Source: Lutjanus erythropterus
Lineage: Eukaryota; Chordata; Actinopteri; Lutjaniformes; Lutjanidae
Reading direction: 5' to 3'
NCBI GenBank assembly: GCA_020091685.1
Contig: CM034597.1
Coordinates: 4,784,532-4,848,531, forward strand
Length of the DNA: 64,000 bases
Positions 34,989 to 47,731 of the stretch are shown piece after piece (position 1 is the first letter of the stretch; the number at the start of each line of letters is the position of its first letter). The notes beneath the pieces were generated by a model. The model worked only from the letters and a program-made list of their open reading frames with translations, was not told the origin of the DNA and did not search any database. Both the position numbers and the translations under genes were made by a program.

Positions 34989-35544
34989 TGGCAGTGATAC
35001 AATCAGCATGCAGAGTCTGGAGCAGGCTGGCAAAAGCAACGCACACACAAACACTGCTCTCCATCAAGCGTCCACAGTTCTGGCGCTCAGCTGATGCACT
35101 TATCAAGGTGGATGAACAACACACACACACACACACACACACACTCTCCTTCCCTCCCTGTGTGCATCTTGTTTTCCTGACTCCACCTCATCTCCTGCAG
35201 CCTCCTGCCCTCACTCCTCTTCCCTCCATCTGTTGCACTCCTTCACTCTGACTGTCTCACTCCGTCTCTATTCTCCATCCAGCCTAATTAGAGCTCTGTC
35301 AAATCCAGGTGAGCCGACAGCCAATTATGTCACACAGAGTCATGCATTCCTCTTCCCCCTCTTCTTCCTCTGCCTTATTTAGTATTAAAGCGTGAGGATT
35401 TTTTTTTTTTTTTTTTTTTGCATCCGGAGCAGGAACAGGACGGCTCGCTGTTCCTGCTTTAGAAAACTGCCAAAAGAATGAAGCACTGAGTACTTAGTCA
35501 TGCAGTATAACTGGCTAATAATAAGCATGCAAACACATGGGCTG

Positions 35545-35590
<46 letters not shown>

Positions 35591-36533
35591 CAGAGCTGAG
35601 ACCACAGCAGAATACTGAAACACTTGAGCAGCAAAACACTACACTTTTATTTTCCATGACAACAACTCATATGATGTATACACAAGTAATGATCTAGATT
35701 AGGGCTGCAACTAACAATTCTTTTCATTATTGATTAATCTGCTGCTTATTTTCAGGATTAATAAAATGTACAGTCCTACCACAGCTGGATTATTGGGGCC
35801 AGTGTTGATAATGAGGGAGGGGGTAAAAAAATTCTGATATATCGACTGATGAAACGCTTGTAATGGAGGCAAGATATTATACAGTTAACAATAAACTTAA
35901 TGTCCAGATATTACAGATGTAACGATACCAAGAACTCAAGCCATGATATAGAGTCCACGATACAATATCTATCACAATATTAAAGGTGTAATCTGCAACA
36001 TTTTCCTAAAAAAAACAATACCTAGACTCATATTACATAATCCCTTTCAATCATCACTGATGACCCAGTAGAAGTGTGTGCTGGTGGCTGCATCTGCAGA
36101 GACCCTGCAGCCCTCTACCTGTATTTAATTATGTTTTCTCATTGTTCTGGGACATTTCGCCAACCCCAAAAATGATGCTATTTGATGCCCTCATGCGTTT
36201 AGAAACAGCTCGGACAAATTTTACTGACTCTACCTTTAAAAAACAAAGAGAAATGACAACTTAAAAAAATTACTAAATAATAAATCTGACATGTACAGAA
36301 TTTTTTGTTGGTATGAAATAAGTTTTTCATTTGAACTTTAAGTCGTTCTTTAATGAAATAAAAGTAGTGGCCGTGACCCGAGCGTGTGCAGAAAAAAAAA
36401 AAAAAACTGACATGACTGAATTGTCTTTAATAATCAGTGCTTGAAGTCTGTATGTACAACTGCAAAACAACAACAATGCAGCAGTCAGTAGCAGTCCTTT
36501 TAAAAAACATTTTAAAAAGAATGATAATAATAA
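34989..36533. other. No gene seen; simple repeats and a half MITE
   Basis: (CA)n runs lie at 35119-35144 and 35546-35588, with a poly-T run at 35401-35419. A left half of a GCTGCAAC MITE starts at 35700 (TAGGGCTGCAACTAACAATT) and stops near 35775. Pyrimidine-rich sequence at 35145-35290 shows no exon. Confidence 0.6.
35546..35588 (+). repeat. (CA)n microsatellite
   Basis: More than 20 uninterrupted CA units, likely polymorphic. It creates spurious open frames in several phases on both strands. Confidence 0.97.
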
Positions 36534-36843
36534 TAGGGCTGCAACTAACAATTATTTTCATATTCAATTAATCAGTCGATTATTTTCTCCATTTACTGAT
36601 TAATACTTGTTTGGTCTATAAAATGTTAGAAAATGCTGATAAAGTGTTTCTCAAAACCGCAGATGATGTCCTTAAACGTCTCACAACCAGAAGATATCCA
36701 GTTTACTGCCGGAGAGGAGAAAAGAAACCAGAAAATATTCATATTTACAAAGGTGAAATCAGAGAATTTTGACTTCGACTCAAAATGATTAATCGATTAT
36801 CAAAAGCTGATGAGTTATTTCAGAATTGATTGTTGTAGCTCTA
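36534..36843 (+). mobile_element. GCTGCAAC MITE with near-perfect duplication
   Basis: A 310-bp copy from TAGGGCTGCAACTAACAATT to TTGTTGTAGCTCTA. Flanks are AATAATAA and AATAATGA (7 of 8), although the left flank is simple sequence, which weakens the evidence. The interior has CCAGTTTACTGCCGGAGAGG. Confidence 0.88.
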
Positions 36844-38230
36844 AATAATGATAAAATCCAATTATATAACATAACATATTGTCACAGTTTGATATTTTTA
36901 TTGCAATTTTTGATATATTTTTGTATCCCTACAAAACTTCAAAATAGAAAAATAAAAACAATACGCTGCCAAATAAAACATCTAAAAATCATACTGGACA
37001 GTGTATATGCTGATACCGATACAGAGTGATACACCGGTGATAAGCCTGAAATATCAGTCGATCAGATATATCTGTCTGGCTCTAATAAAATCTCCAAATG
37101 TGACAATTCTCATAACAATTTCCCAGAGGCCAAAGTGACGTCTTCACACCGCTTCTTTTGTCCAGCCAACAATCCAAAACCCAGAGACTCCTCATTTACT
37201 GCCATAAATGACAAAGAAAAGCAGCAGATCTTCACAGTTGAGCAAATCATTGACATCTTTGCTTGAAAAATGACTGAAAAGATGAATGGATTATCAAAAT
37301 AGCTGGTGATTAATTTTCTTTCAGTCGACTAATGGGATGATCTAATTGTTGCAGCTCCATGCAGGATATATAGATATACATATAGTTAATTATGAACAAC
37401 AAAGCATCTATAAACAATAACAGGTATGAACAGATTACAGAGAACAGCCTGCAGACTGCAAGTCGCACTGTTTTCACAAACGCTCACACATCTTTAATAG
37501 AAGCATCAAACCAGCAAGACGCATTTTTGAAGGATTTTTTTGTAATCATGTCACCAGCGCACACAGCGGGTTATTACGTGAAGCGCAGAGCGCGGGGAGC
37601 GCGCGCACAGAGCTGAGACTTGTGCCTTATCAAAGGCAACTAATTCAACTAATAAATGAAGCAAGCGATGCTGTTTTGCACAGCTTTGATCCACAATTGC
37701 CGTTCCAGAGGAACAGGGCAGCGCTTTGATTCGCAATGCACAGCGAGAGTCAAGTGCCATCAGGCGCGGAGGGATGCTCAACTGCACCGGGGGGGAAAAA
37801 AATCTGCTAAATTAACCAATCTTTGCGCACAGAATTCAAAGAAAAATCTGAGCCAGGCTGGTTTCTGACTCATTATGAGAAACTGCTGTTTTGGCATAAT
37901 ATTCATCAGCAGTCTAATAAAACCCAAAAGTTGACTTTTTAAATATAATTTCTGCGGATACATTAAATTTAGACAAGAATATGATCTGATGTTATCCCCT
38001 GGAGATATGATATGCAGTTGTGCGTTTGCGTGCACGTTACTGATTCTGAATAGGTGTCATGTTCTGTCAGTGGAGGCTGCAGTGTCAGATGCAAGTTGAC
38101 TTGTATGAATATGTAATTCAGTTTTGCATGCAGCGTGTCCAGTCTGCAGGACTCCACACACACATCAGCGCCGCACGTCTCACACTTCACACAGCGGAGC
38201 AGAATTCATCAACATGATGCTGAGACTCAC
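36844..38230. other. Repeat remnant, then sequence downstream of a putative promoter
   Basis: 37040-37365 holds a decayed repeat with AAAGTGACGTCTTCAC, CATTTACTGCCATAAATGAC and a TTGTTGCAGCTCC end. 37366-38230 is repeat-free with a CpG-rich patch at 37571-37612 (GCGCAGAGCGCGGGGAGCGC). If the minus-strand exon at 38231-38640 is real, this is the start of its first intron and may hold regulatory DNA. Confidence 0.45.
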
Positions 38231-38640
38231 CATGTTCTAGGCGCTCCTGGACGGCTGCATGTCTGGCAGGACGCTGAAACCGCGCGGAGCAGGGAGGTCC
38301 CCAAGATCAGACACAGTTTTACAAAAGAGTCTGGCAATTCCTCCGGTCCCGCAACACTTGCTCTAATCCCCCCGAGGTGAACAGAGAAAAGAAAAAGAAA
38401 AAAAAAAGACACAGGTCCGTGAAAGCACCGTGAGGAGTGTGAGTAAATCCTCCGCTGGTGGAGTGCGCGCGTCTCTCTCTCAGTGTGTGTTAGTGTTCCC
38501 GGTGAGCCGGTGGTATCCGTCTGCTGCCTGCCCCTCCGCGGTGGCTCCTCTCTGAAGGAGTAACATCCCCAACACCTCGTCCAGATACAAGCTCGGGAGG
38601 AGTCGGCCACGCTCGGCTGTTTCCGTAAACACTATAGTGG
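38231..38640 (-). other. Putative first exon of an unidentified host gene
   Basis: Read on the minus strand, this GC-rich, CpG-containing block looks like a 5' UTR that runs to an ATG at 38233-38231. The ATG is followed at once by GTGAGTCTCA (38230-38221), a near-consensus splice donor. The first coding exon would then contain only the initiator codon, an arrangement known in vertebrate genes. The transcription start is unknown and the upper end is set by the loss of GC-rich sequence near a transposon. A 127-codon frame at 38227-38610 covers it but is of Arg/Ser-rich, UTR-like composition and reads through the donor, so I do not take it as protein. Later exons were not found, so the gene cannot be named. 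The alternative is an unrelated CpG-rich patch with a chance donor. Confidence 0.4.
38237..38260 (-). CDS. Candidate upstream ORF, seven codons
   Basis: In the putative 5' UTR, ATG at 38260-38258 opens a short frame (MQPSRSA) that ends in TAG three bases before the candidate main ATG. If the exon is real, such an upstream ORF would tend to lower translation from the main start and allow only reinitiation or leaky scanning. This rests on the exon call and is inference. Confidence 0.25.
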   Translation of the reverse strand: MQPSRSA

Positions 38641-38649
38641 AGCAGTGGG

Positions 38650-39755
38650 CAGGGTTGGGAAGGTTACTGAAAAATGTGTTCCAATACAATTACCTGTTCA
38701 AACATGTAGTTAAGTATCATAAATTATCACAATATTAAAGTAATGTAACTTGATTACTTTCTGTTACTTTGGATTACCTCAATATAAAATTTGACAACAC
38801 TCTGTAGCCTAATATAGTGTTGTTATAGTGCTGCAACTAATGATTATTTTCATCATTGATTAATTGGTTGATTATCTTCTCAATTAATCAATTAGTTGTT
38901 TGGTCCATGAAATGTTGACCAGCATCCAAGATGACGTCCTCAAATGTCTTGTTTTGTCCACAACTCAAAGGTATTCAGTTTACTGTCAGAGAGGAGTAAA
39001 GAAACCAGAAAATATTCACATTTAAGAAGCTGAAATCAGAGAATTTAGATTTTTTTTTTCTATTACAAAGTAACTAAAAAAGAGTAATCAATTAATTAAT
39101 CCTGTCCCATTTTTTCAGTAATTACTTATTGATTATTTTTCAAACCTTTCCTGCGATGGATATTTTCATTATCAGTTAAGAAGTTAGTCTCCATCTTCTC
39201 CAATTTTGTCCTTAAAATGCCAGAAAATGTTGATCAACGTTTCCCAAAGTCCAAGATGACGTCCACAAATGTCTTGTTTTGTCCACAGCTCAGAAAATAT
39301 TCAGTAAATATTCACATTTAAGAAGCTGAAATCAGAAAATGTGAATATTGTTCCTTAAAAAAAGACTCAAAATTATTAACTGATTATAAAATAGATGCTT
39401 ATAGTCGATTAACAATTGATTGATCATTGCAGCTCTAAGTGTTTTATGTTCATTCGTATAGGTTTAGCAGTTTTCAGCTGTTTCATTCTTTGTTGTGCAC
39501 AACTGATTGATTGATTAATTGATTTAAAGGCAAAACGTATCAAAATTTCCACCCAGTGAAGCATTTTTTCACTAGTCCATGATAATGAATTGACAAGTGT
39601 GTGCACTGTGCATGGTGTTAAAATTGTAATCCTACTCCCTATTTTTGATTCTGCTTACATTTTTTAATCTGTAACATTAATGAAATACAATTACCTTTTT
39701 TTATGTCCAGATTACACAATACTATTACATGTAATCCATTACTCCCCAAAGCCTG
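38650..39755 (+). mobile_element. Composite hAT-like MITE (CAGGGTTGGG ends), copy 1
   Basis: A 1106-bp element from CAGGGTTGGGAAGGTTAC to ACTCCCCAAAGCCTG, flanked by GCAGTGGG and GCAGTAGG (7 of 8). Within it, about 38826-39435, are one intact and one partial run of GCTGCAAC MITE sequence (GTGCTGCAACTAATGATTAT and GATCATTGCAGCTCTAAG ends). The second copy at 51372-52019 contains the same inner MITE at the same junction, so the nest was made before this composite spread. It lies about 10 bp beyond the upper edge of the putative exon. Confidence 0.85.
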
Positions 39756-42700
39756 GCAGTAGGCTGTCAATGACCTCCAAGATTTTACAGCAAAAAAATC
39801 AAGCTTTTGTTTGTATTTTTCAAATCCACTAAAAATGCTGTGTGTTCTGTAATCAGAGTAAATTTTAAAAAGCTACAGGCTGTGACAGTCAGAGGTTTGA
39901 TTCTTGCACTGAGCTGAAGTCACACTTCTCTCAGTCTTCTCTCACCCTCTGCTGCCCCGAGGTGCCTTTGAGCAGTGAGCTATTAAAGCTAACTGTTCCA
40001 GAGGATATCTGAGCAGTAATTAACACGCTGTTATTATTACTGCATGGCAGTATGGAGCTCCAAAGAGTTCAAAGTTACACCAAATAATCAGGAAACAAAT
40101 AATTGCATGAATAAACTGTGGAAAATACATAAATGAAACAATAATTGGTGAAATGCTTTTAGAAATTGTTTAAATTCAGCTCATCCTCATATAATGTTGT
40201 TTCATCCTTTTTTTCTGTAATTAAAGTTTCTGACGGGACTTTATTTATTTCAAAATGTGCCTTTTCAATTTTTCCTAATAACACTTGTATTTCTTTTGAA
40301 AGAGATTTTAATAGATTCAAGATTAAACATGTTTATTTTCACACTGGTTAGAAGAGTACAAGCCTTTTGCTGAGAAGCTGCATTTAAAAAAAGAAACATA
40401 AGCAACAACAATAATAATAATAAGATAAAATATACAGCAATAGAATAAAATGTGCCCTTATTAAAAAAAGACAAAATGATTTAATGCAGGTATCATTTAA
40501 CTGAAGACGTTTTGATATTACTTGGCACTGGGTTATTTCAATCGACACACTGAAGGTACTCTTCTGCACCCTACCTCATGGTGAGTAAATTTCTTATCAT
40601 GTGAACGAAGCTTAAATGTCACTTTTTATGACAGCGGTTTTGTCCCCATCCTCCCATCTTTCAGCCAATCACATGTGCCCTTTCTCTCTTAAAATAGCAA
40701 ACTCAGAGCAGTGACAGTGTCAAAGAAATCACAAATGACCTGACTAGCTGCAGCTAGACCCACCTGGGAAGTCATCCTTAGAAACTGTTTGGAAAAGGGC
40801 ACGCACCTTCAAAAAAACACTTGGCGTGGGATTGGATGAACCATCTGTTTATCATGTCTAACAAGGGCAAACCAATCAGATCAAACTCTTGCTGAAGCCA
40901 GTCAGGAGAAGAGAGAAAATATCTTACCAGACTTCTCACACCTCCCTCTGGAGACACCAAAAAACTTCATACAACTTTTATCACATATGCAGTAGTACTC
41001 CAAACAGAATTTGATCTGTAAAATCAGGTTCCACTTTAACAAACTCATCATATCTTGAGCACTGTTTACTTTTTCAGTAAAAAGTCCAGGGGGAAACGGT
41101 AGACTTTTAAAGTTGTTGGGTTTGTACACTCTATGCTGTGCCAGAAGTTTGTCAAAAATCAGCAGAAATATGAGAAAATTGTGACCCCAGGAGGGAACCA
41201 GGAGAGGGCAATGTCTCTTGGGAAAATTGTAAGGGTTGGCAAATATGCCTTACATTTCCTCCAAAATGCAGACCTATTTGCTGTTGTAAATGAGTGTTTT
41301 TACTGATAGACTGTCACCATGTGAAGACATTCAGAGATTGCATTACTCCACTCCACCCCACCTCACAACAGACCCACTTTATTCTATTTAGGGGGGACAG
41401 GTGTCTTTACGGGGGAGAAAGCAGGTCAGCAGTATATGCCACATGGAAGTGGTACACATCATCTGAAAGCTTGAGATGCAGCTCAGCACTGTGGGTCAAG
41501 TTGTTCTCATCATAAATCTGTAATGCAAATGTGTTTTCTTTAGGTGTTTTTGAAAGTTGAGTGTAGAAGAGGCTTAGAACATTATTACTGTCATTCCCAG
41601 TATTCTCTATCATGTCTTATTATTATTATTCCAGCAGTTTTAGGGTGGATACCATTATTTATTCCACATATTTGGTGCTAAAATTAATATTTTCTTTTCT
41701 GCTTCAGGTGCTTTCAAATTTCTCATGATAGCCATGTGTTGTTCCAAAGCTTCACAAGCTACGTCCCTGAAACCACGCCTCTAAGCCATCTGGAGAAAGA
41801 AGGAGCACTCACAGCCTTCCATTCCTTCAGAATGATCATCTTTGCTATTAACAGACTGAACAGCACAGGGCAGTGCAAGAGAACAATCAAACAAGAGAAC
41901 AACCAAACAAGGCAATCACTGCATCAGGTTCAGTCTGCAAATCGTAAATTTGACAATACCAAGTAAATATATCCTGTTAAAAAGGGACAATATAGAAGAC
42001 AACTAAAAAGTGTGACCTCAAGTATCACATCAGATACATTCCTTGGAGTCTTCCCCTCTACTTGTATCTAAGGAAAGCTGAGTCCTCTCTGCCTGAACAC
42101 ACTTTTGCATGAATTGTAATGTTTGCACAGGTGCTGGAAGTCCTTGAAAACATAATGTAGTGTTTTCAAGGTTTGAAAAGTGCTTGGATTTTTTTGATAA
42201 AGCACTTGAAAATGCTTGAAATTGTAATCGGATTACTTTCATAATTAACTGCAGCCTGACAGAATTAGTTAGTATACTTTTTGTATACAGACATGAGTCA
42301 GATATTTACTAAGCCAGATTGTACAGGAAGTTAATGATTAATCATTAATCAATTAATTGTGAAGTAACTGATTAAACGTGTATCAATACTTAAGGCATGA
42401 CATTGTTTTGTCTGACGGAGCCTTCACTGGATATCCTTGTGAATCAACAGCCTGGTGTCAATTGAACCTCTTTATCCTCTCTGTCCCTTCCCTCCACACC
42501 TCATCGCTCACCTCCGCACCAAGATCTGCCCCCCAGGCAGGTTTAATATGGACTGGTGATATATATTAGACGTATTAGAAAACAATAAAACAAACTTTGA
42601 AACAAGATGTTTAGAGTCAGGATTTTGTTTCATTAATACATAAAAAGTGTTCCTGTTTCAAAAGTTGCATTTCACAAAACGTCTGACTGAAAAAAGTGAG

Positions 42701-42794
42701 CTTATGGAAGAGAGAAACTTTCTTTCAGCTCCATATACGATGCAAAGTTACTGAAATTTAACCATTTCTGACCACTTGAGAATAGCGGAATAAA
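39756..42794. other. No gene recognised
   Basis: Contains a family B copy (40755-40925). 39925-39985 resembles part of a SINE body (GAGGTGCCTTTGAGCAGTG). 42120-42240 is an internally repetitive stretch (AAAGTGCTTGGATTTTT, AAAGCACTTGAAAATGCTTG), a known look in fish dispersed repeats. No supported exon. Confidence 0.4.
40755..40925 (+). repeat. Dispersed repeat family B copy
   Basis: CCACCTGGGAAGTCATCCTT, AAACTGTTTGGAAAAGGGCA, GATTGGATGAACCATCTGTT and CCAATCAGATCAAACTCTTG appear in family order. Confidence 0.78.
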
Positions 42795-43260
42795 ATTTAA
42801 AATCATTCTCCTCAAATACAAAGCCCTTAATGATCAGGCACTGTGTTATCTTAAAGAGCTCATAGCGCCCTATATCCCCGCGGGAACACTGCGCTCTCAG
42901 ACCCGAGGGTTCCTCGTGGTTCCTACAGTCTCCAAAAGCAGACCGGGAGACAGAGCCTTCAGCTATCAAGCTCCTCTCCTGTGGAACCAGCTCCCAGTTT
43001 GTGTTCGGGAGGCAGACACCCTCTCCACATTTAAGAGTAAACTTTCCTCTTTGATAAAGTTTATAGTTAGGCCAGGCTCAGGTGAGTCATCCATAGTTAT
43101 GCTGCTATAGGCCTAGATTGCCGGGAGACTTCCCATGATGCACTGAGCTCTTCTCTCCTCCTCCCCCTCTCTATCTGTCTGCACTCTTATCTCATTACTG
43201 CTTGTTAGTATCTTACTGGTCTTGTGCTCGCTTGTGTCCTCCTCTGTTCTCCGGAGCTTG
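42795..43260 (+). mobile_element. L2-like LINE: ORF2 C-terminus and 3' UTR
   Basis: 42795-43111 is open and encodes KFKIILLKYKALNDQALCYL, then ELIAPYIPAGTLRSQTRGFL, RPGDRAFSYQAPLLWNQLPV and ADTLSTFKSKLSSLI. This is the conserved C-terminal tail after the reverse transcriptase in L2/CR1-type fish LINEs. A short 3' UTR follows with CTTCCCATGATGCACTGAGC. The endonuclease and reverse transcriptase are absent, typical of 5' truncation. The tail itself is undamaged over about 100 codons, suggesting a fairly young insertion. The clade is assigned from memory. Confidence 0.8.
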
Positions 43261-43261
43261 A

Positions 43262-43650
43262 GAGAAGGGGTCTCAAACTAAAACTGGCTGGGGGCCACTG
43301 ATAGTATGGTCATTTCATGGAGGGGGTGAGTGGGTGAGAGCTCAACCACTGCAAGAAAGCACAATATTTCTGAAAATGTACTTTTTTGTTTCCATTACAA
43401 ACATATTTTCATCAGGTTTAATGACATGCAGAAGCAGTTTCTTTACATTTTTCTATGGATTAGTTAGCTGTGCAGGAGCAACTCAGGAGCTCTTCTGTCA
43501 CTTTGGATTGGTAGCTTTGACTCATAACTGATCATAAAAGTTACTTGATAACTTGTTAATCCCTGGAACATGTCTAGACTTTTTTGACTTGGGTGGCCTA
43601 AATGGGGCACAATCACATGTCGGAATAGCATTAATTTACCATTTCTCATA
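43262..43650 (+). repeat. Probable MITE (GGGGTCTCAAACTAAAAC type)
   Basis: GGGGTCTCAAACTAAAACTG, then GGGGGCCACTG, matches the usual start of a fish hAT MITE that resembles '...TCTCAAACTC...GGGGCC'. The right end is not clear. Downstream, 43700-43800 resembles 60990-61090 (CCACCAATCACAAGACAACA against CTACTAATCACAACACACCA), implying one more shared repeat. Confidence 0.5.
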
Positions 43651-46600
43651 TTTACTTTAATTAATAATAGTACAGTTTTTTACACCCATGTTTGTTTGTT
43701 TTGTTTTTTTTTATTGAAAAGATAAATAGTCCTACTAATCACAACACACCAGAGTAAGACGCTTCCATACTCTTTGCTTTAGGTCTTCAAACAGAAATTC
43801 TAGTTCTGTTCTACATGCATTAATTCATTCCCAGCATGAGAATTTGTTTTATTTTCATGATTTAATTTTTAAAAATTTAATTAGGATTTTTTTTTCTTAT
43901 TTGCTGTATATACTTTTTGTGCATTGTTTTTGTGAGTCGCGTAAAGGAAACTCCAAATAACTTCTGATTATGCAACCCTCTGTTGAAAAATGATTCATAA
44001 ATTAAATTAACATAAAAAAAAAAATAAAGTAGGCTACAAACAAAAGTAAACAATGCACATTTAGAAATATACAAATAGTTTCATATTTCACTGGTGGCCA
44101 GTGTCGTCCAGTGAAGTGCCCTTGAAGTGAAAGTTGCAGTATGCTACTGTTTGTCCTCCTGTTGTCCCTCCATCCACACATTTGGAGATTTCTGTAAGAA
44201 TTAAATTTTCTAAGCGAGCACTTCAGTTCTGGAAGTTGCTCAGAAACGCCCTTATTGTCAGTATGTTTAGGAAGGTCATCCTCTGAATGTTTCAGGTCTC
44301 CAGTTTGTGGCTGTCAAGTTTCATGAGGCTGTGATTATCCTAGAGGTCACTACAGGTCATTTCCCACAGTGAGGTCAAGTTTCAAACAATGCTCTCACTA
44401 CAGTGAAATGGTTACTGTGGAGACTGACAGTATCACATCACAATGCAGTGGGATTCAGTGAATCAACAACAGTCTCTGCTCTCCAGTCAGACCCAATTTA
44501 TGCAATTCAAGTTCTGTATTGTGGACGCCACTATGCAAAAATATTCAAATACGTCAAAATAATACATTTATACTGCATGCAAAAAACTGTGCGAATTTTT
44601 GAGATTAGCATAAAATGAGCCAGACAGACTCTTGGGCAACAACAGAACCCTCTAGATCTTGAGGTGCAAGGTCAAGGTACCCCTCTGGAAATGGCCATGC
44701 CGGTTTTTAGCTCGCCAAAACGTGAACATGAGTTTGGAACGCTATCTTGCAAACTTCCTGACAGGCTAGCATGGCATGTTACCAATGGATGCCTTTGGTC
44801 ATCTAGTTTCATACAAGCTGCGACCTCCAGCGCTGAAAATGTATGCCAAACGCTGAAGTGCCCAAAAACTGCAGTTCTTTGAATGGCCACTTGAGGCAGG
44901 TGATAAAGTCAACTCAGAGTTGGTTCAACCCAGTTTCTGAGATGGGAAATCATTATTCCGATTTTGGTCTGCTCATGTGCTTTTAGGTCATAAAGTAGAA
45001 ACAACATGGATGGACTATACCACATATGTGACCAAAAAATGAATGTGCAATTTGTGAAATGATAAAAAGTTATTAACCAGACATTTACTCTTGTCCGCCA
45101 TATTTATGTGTATATCATGTAAACAGACAACAACTCAGCAATTTGTGTAAGAAAATTTTCTCACTTTCCAAGTTGTTGTTTCAACTTGTGGGGGCATTCA
45201 CGTGAATTTTCCCGGTCAGGGAAGACATTTTCTGGTTATCTGACGCCACATGAATGCACTATAAGAACCAGTTTGCTTTTCCACAAACTAGAGAGGCAAG
45301 TCAGTATGAAACTGTGCACACATCCGGTTTCCCAGCAACACTAAATTCAACACTTCACATTCCGACACAGTAGGTGGTGGTAATGCACTGTAACAGTGGT
45401 TGCCACTTGCAATAAAAAGGAAGAAAAGAACAACTTCTAACTACTTTTTAACTACTGCCAACTACTACTACTGCCTATTAAATGCACAATGATGTCTGCC
45501 ACCAGCAGCAGATTGATCACACTGAAGAGGACATGACTGTATCATGACCGACCGCAGTGATGATCACATGATGATCACATCATGGGGAATCTCATGGTTA
45601 CTCTTTGGCTTGGAAAAAAAAAACATTTAAACTTAATTAAGTGACATATTAACAGCTTTTAGCCCTGCTCATTATAATCCCACCCCTCGGCCCCTGATGT
45701 AGCAGTCCTTACTTTCGTCCCAACCTTACCTTTGAGAGTCGAGTCAAAGATCAAATTCTTAATGACCAATTAATTGATCATTGATTAATCAGATTAAATG
45801 GTGATGAACTGTCGCTAGTGTGTACATGTTTAATCCATGTACTGAATTATAGCTTGTACATAGATGTTATTTTCAATGTGTATATTATTCTCATCTTTAA
45901 TCTTCTTCCCTTCATCTATTTATTGGGTTGTTAGAGGCTTCCTATAAAGCCCAAGACCTTCACTGTCGTGTACACTGCAATGGAACATGTAATAATAAAA
46001 AAACCTTGAACTTACATACAGTACATGAGACATACAGAGGGAACAGCATAAAGCATTGACTTTGTGAGTCAAGGAAGAGCTTTTTCAGTCTTTTGAATAT
46101 AGTAGCACAAACAGTATGTTCACCATTCATACAGATATGACTAGAAGTGGTATTTGAACAATTATTATATCTGCCAACATTCAGACATGACGCTGGATGA
46201 ATGAAGCAGCTACTCAGTGCACAGTAGAGTCACAGGGTTCACAGTTGATTGTCTCAAAATGCTGAATAATATTGCATATAGCACACTGATTACTTTGGAC
46301 ATAAATGTAAACGATAAATGCATATTTCTCTGGTTTCATTTCATATCGGTTGAAGCGTTTTCATATGAAGACTCATGGGATTCTGATTTGAGAGCAGCAT
46401 GTTTAAGCTAATACAGACCCTAATAAAAGAAAGTGTACTATGCTCTTGGGGATACTAATGGCATGGCCTTGGGGAGAGAACAAATGAACACGGAACATGT
46501 TGCCTGATCATATCACAGTTTGAGATTCATATTTAGCATTGGGGATGGTACAGATTTCAAGCATAACATTAGCTTTTGCTGCACAGCCCGGGGCTACAGA

Positions 46601-47284
46601 GTCATTCATTAGCAGGTTGAAACTGAGGTTGTCCTGTTTGCTGGAACAGTGATGCAGAGTTTGATGTATACAGTAACTACTGCATGTGAATCAAGTGTTT
46701 ATTATAGGGTGGCGGGGATGTGTTGGTCTGAAGGACACTGTTTGAGTGAGGCCAAAGAGATACTGACTAGAGAAGGTATTCATTCGTTCTGCTGCTAAAT
46801 GAAAATTATGCATTGTGCATGTGCATAATATTGTGTTTTAATTGGTAAACTGTACAACAATATGTAAACATTTGCTTTTCACAAGGATGCACTGACAGGT
46901 TGAAAACACAACTAGTATGTAGAACAGGTAAAATTCAAGTTTATTACACAGAGTCTGGCAGTCAGAACAGGCAACCGGGTCCAGAAGGGCATAATCAAGC
47001 AGGCAAAAGTCCAAAGAGACAGACAGTAAAAGGGGACAAGAAGGCTGGAATGGAAAAAAAGCTATGGAGATATGACAAAAAACTCTGGCCACAGAGGAGG
47101 TGTTGCAGGCAGAAGAACTGTAAGAACCAGAACTGAAAAAATGTTATGCATTTAAAGCGAACAAGTTCCATTTCCAAGTTTAAATTAAAATAGGTTTATT
47201 GCACAACAGCTACTAAAGCTCTGAAATAAAAACACACAGGGAATGATTTAACTATTTAAAGGGACATTATTCTCATCATGTTTT
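43651..47284. other. No gene recognised; dispersed repeat fragments
   Basis: 44641-44910 is a dispersed repeat whose end (AAAAACTGCAGTTCTTTGAA, TGGCCACTTGAGGCAGGTG) recurs at 63258-63302. 45850-46010 ends AATAATAAAAAAACCTTGAA, resembling the tail of a retroposed sequence. The remainder shows nothing that I can name. Confidence 0.45.
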
Positions 47285-47604
47285 CTGAAAGGGCACTTTA
47301 AAGGGACAGTTTGCCACATTTTGACCAATGGAAGGGCGCTATAGAGGACATTTTATCATGTTTGACCATTGGAAGGTCACTACAGAGGACAGTTTACCAG
47401 TGTTGGAACTAACGCGTTACAAAGTAATGCGTTACTGTAACGCCGTTATTTTTTGCAGTAACTAGTAAACTAATGCATTATTTTTTAAATTCAGTAACTC
47501 AGTTAACGTTACTATATGATGCGTTACTCCGTTATTTTTCGTTATTTTTTGTGTAGTCTCGGCTGACTGAGCTGCAGCCAGAGCCGTGTAGTCCTGAATC
47601 TTCC

Positions 47605-47624
47605 TCTGTGTGTGTGTGCATGTG

Positions 47625-47668
<44 letters not shown>
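47605..47668 (+). repeat. (TG)n microsatellite inside the hAT element
   Basis: TG/CATG units extend over about 60 bp upstream of the transposase start. Its presence makes three frames appear open, but the protein begins after it. Confidence 0.95.
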
Positions 47669-47669
<1 letters not shown>

Positions 47670-47731
47670 CAGCGGGGAGATGGGAGAAGACATGCTGTGT
47701 GGGCGTGTCTGTTTACAAGACTGGTATCATC

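Noticed and set aside
35500-35697. Thr/His-rich frames across the CA repeat
   Set aside because: They are direct translations of the microsatellite on either strand.
38227-38610. 127-codon minus-strand frame over the GC-rich block
   Set aside because: Composition is UTR-like, it includes a polypyrimidine tract read as a Phe-rich run, and it ignores the strong donor at 38230.
47605-47720. Protein start within the TG run of the hAT element
   Set aside because: Three frames are open through the run; the family's conserved N-terminus begins at the ATG at 47732.
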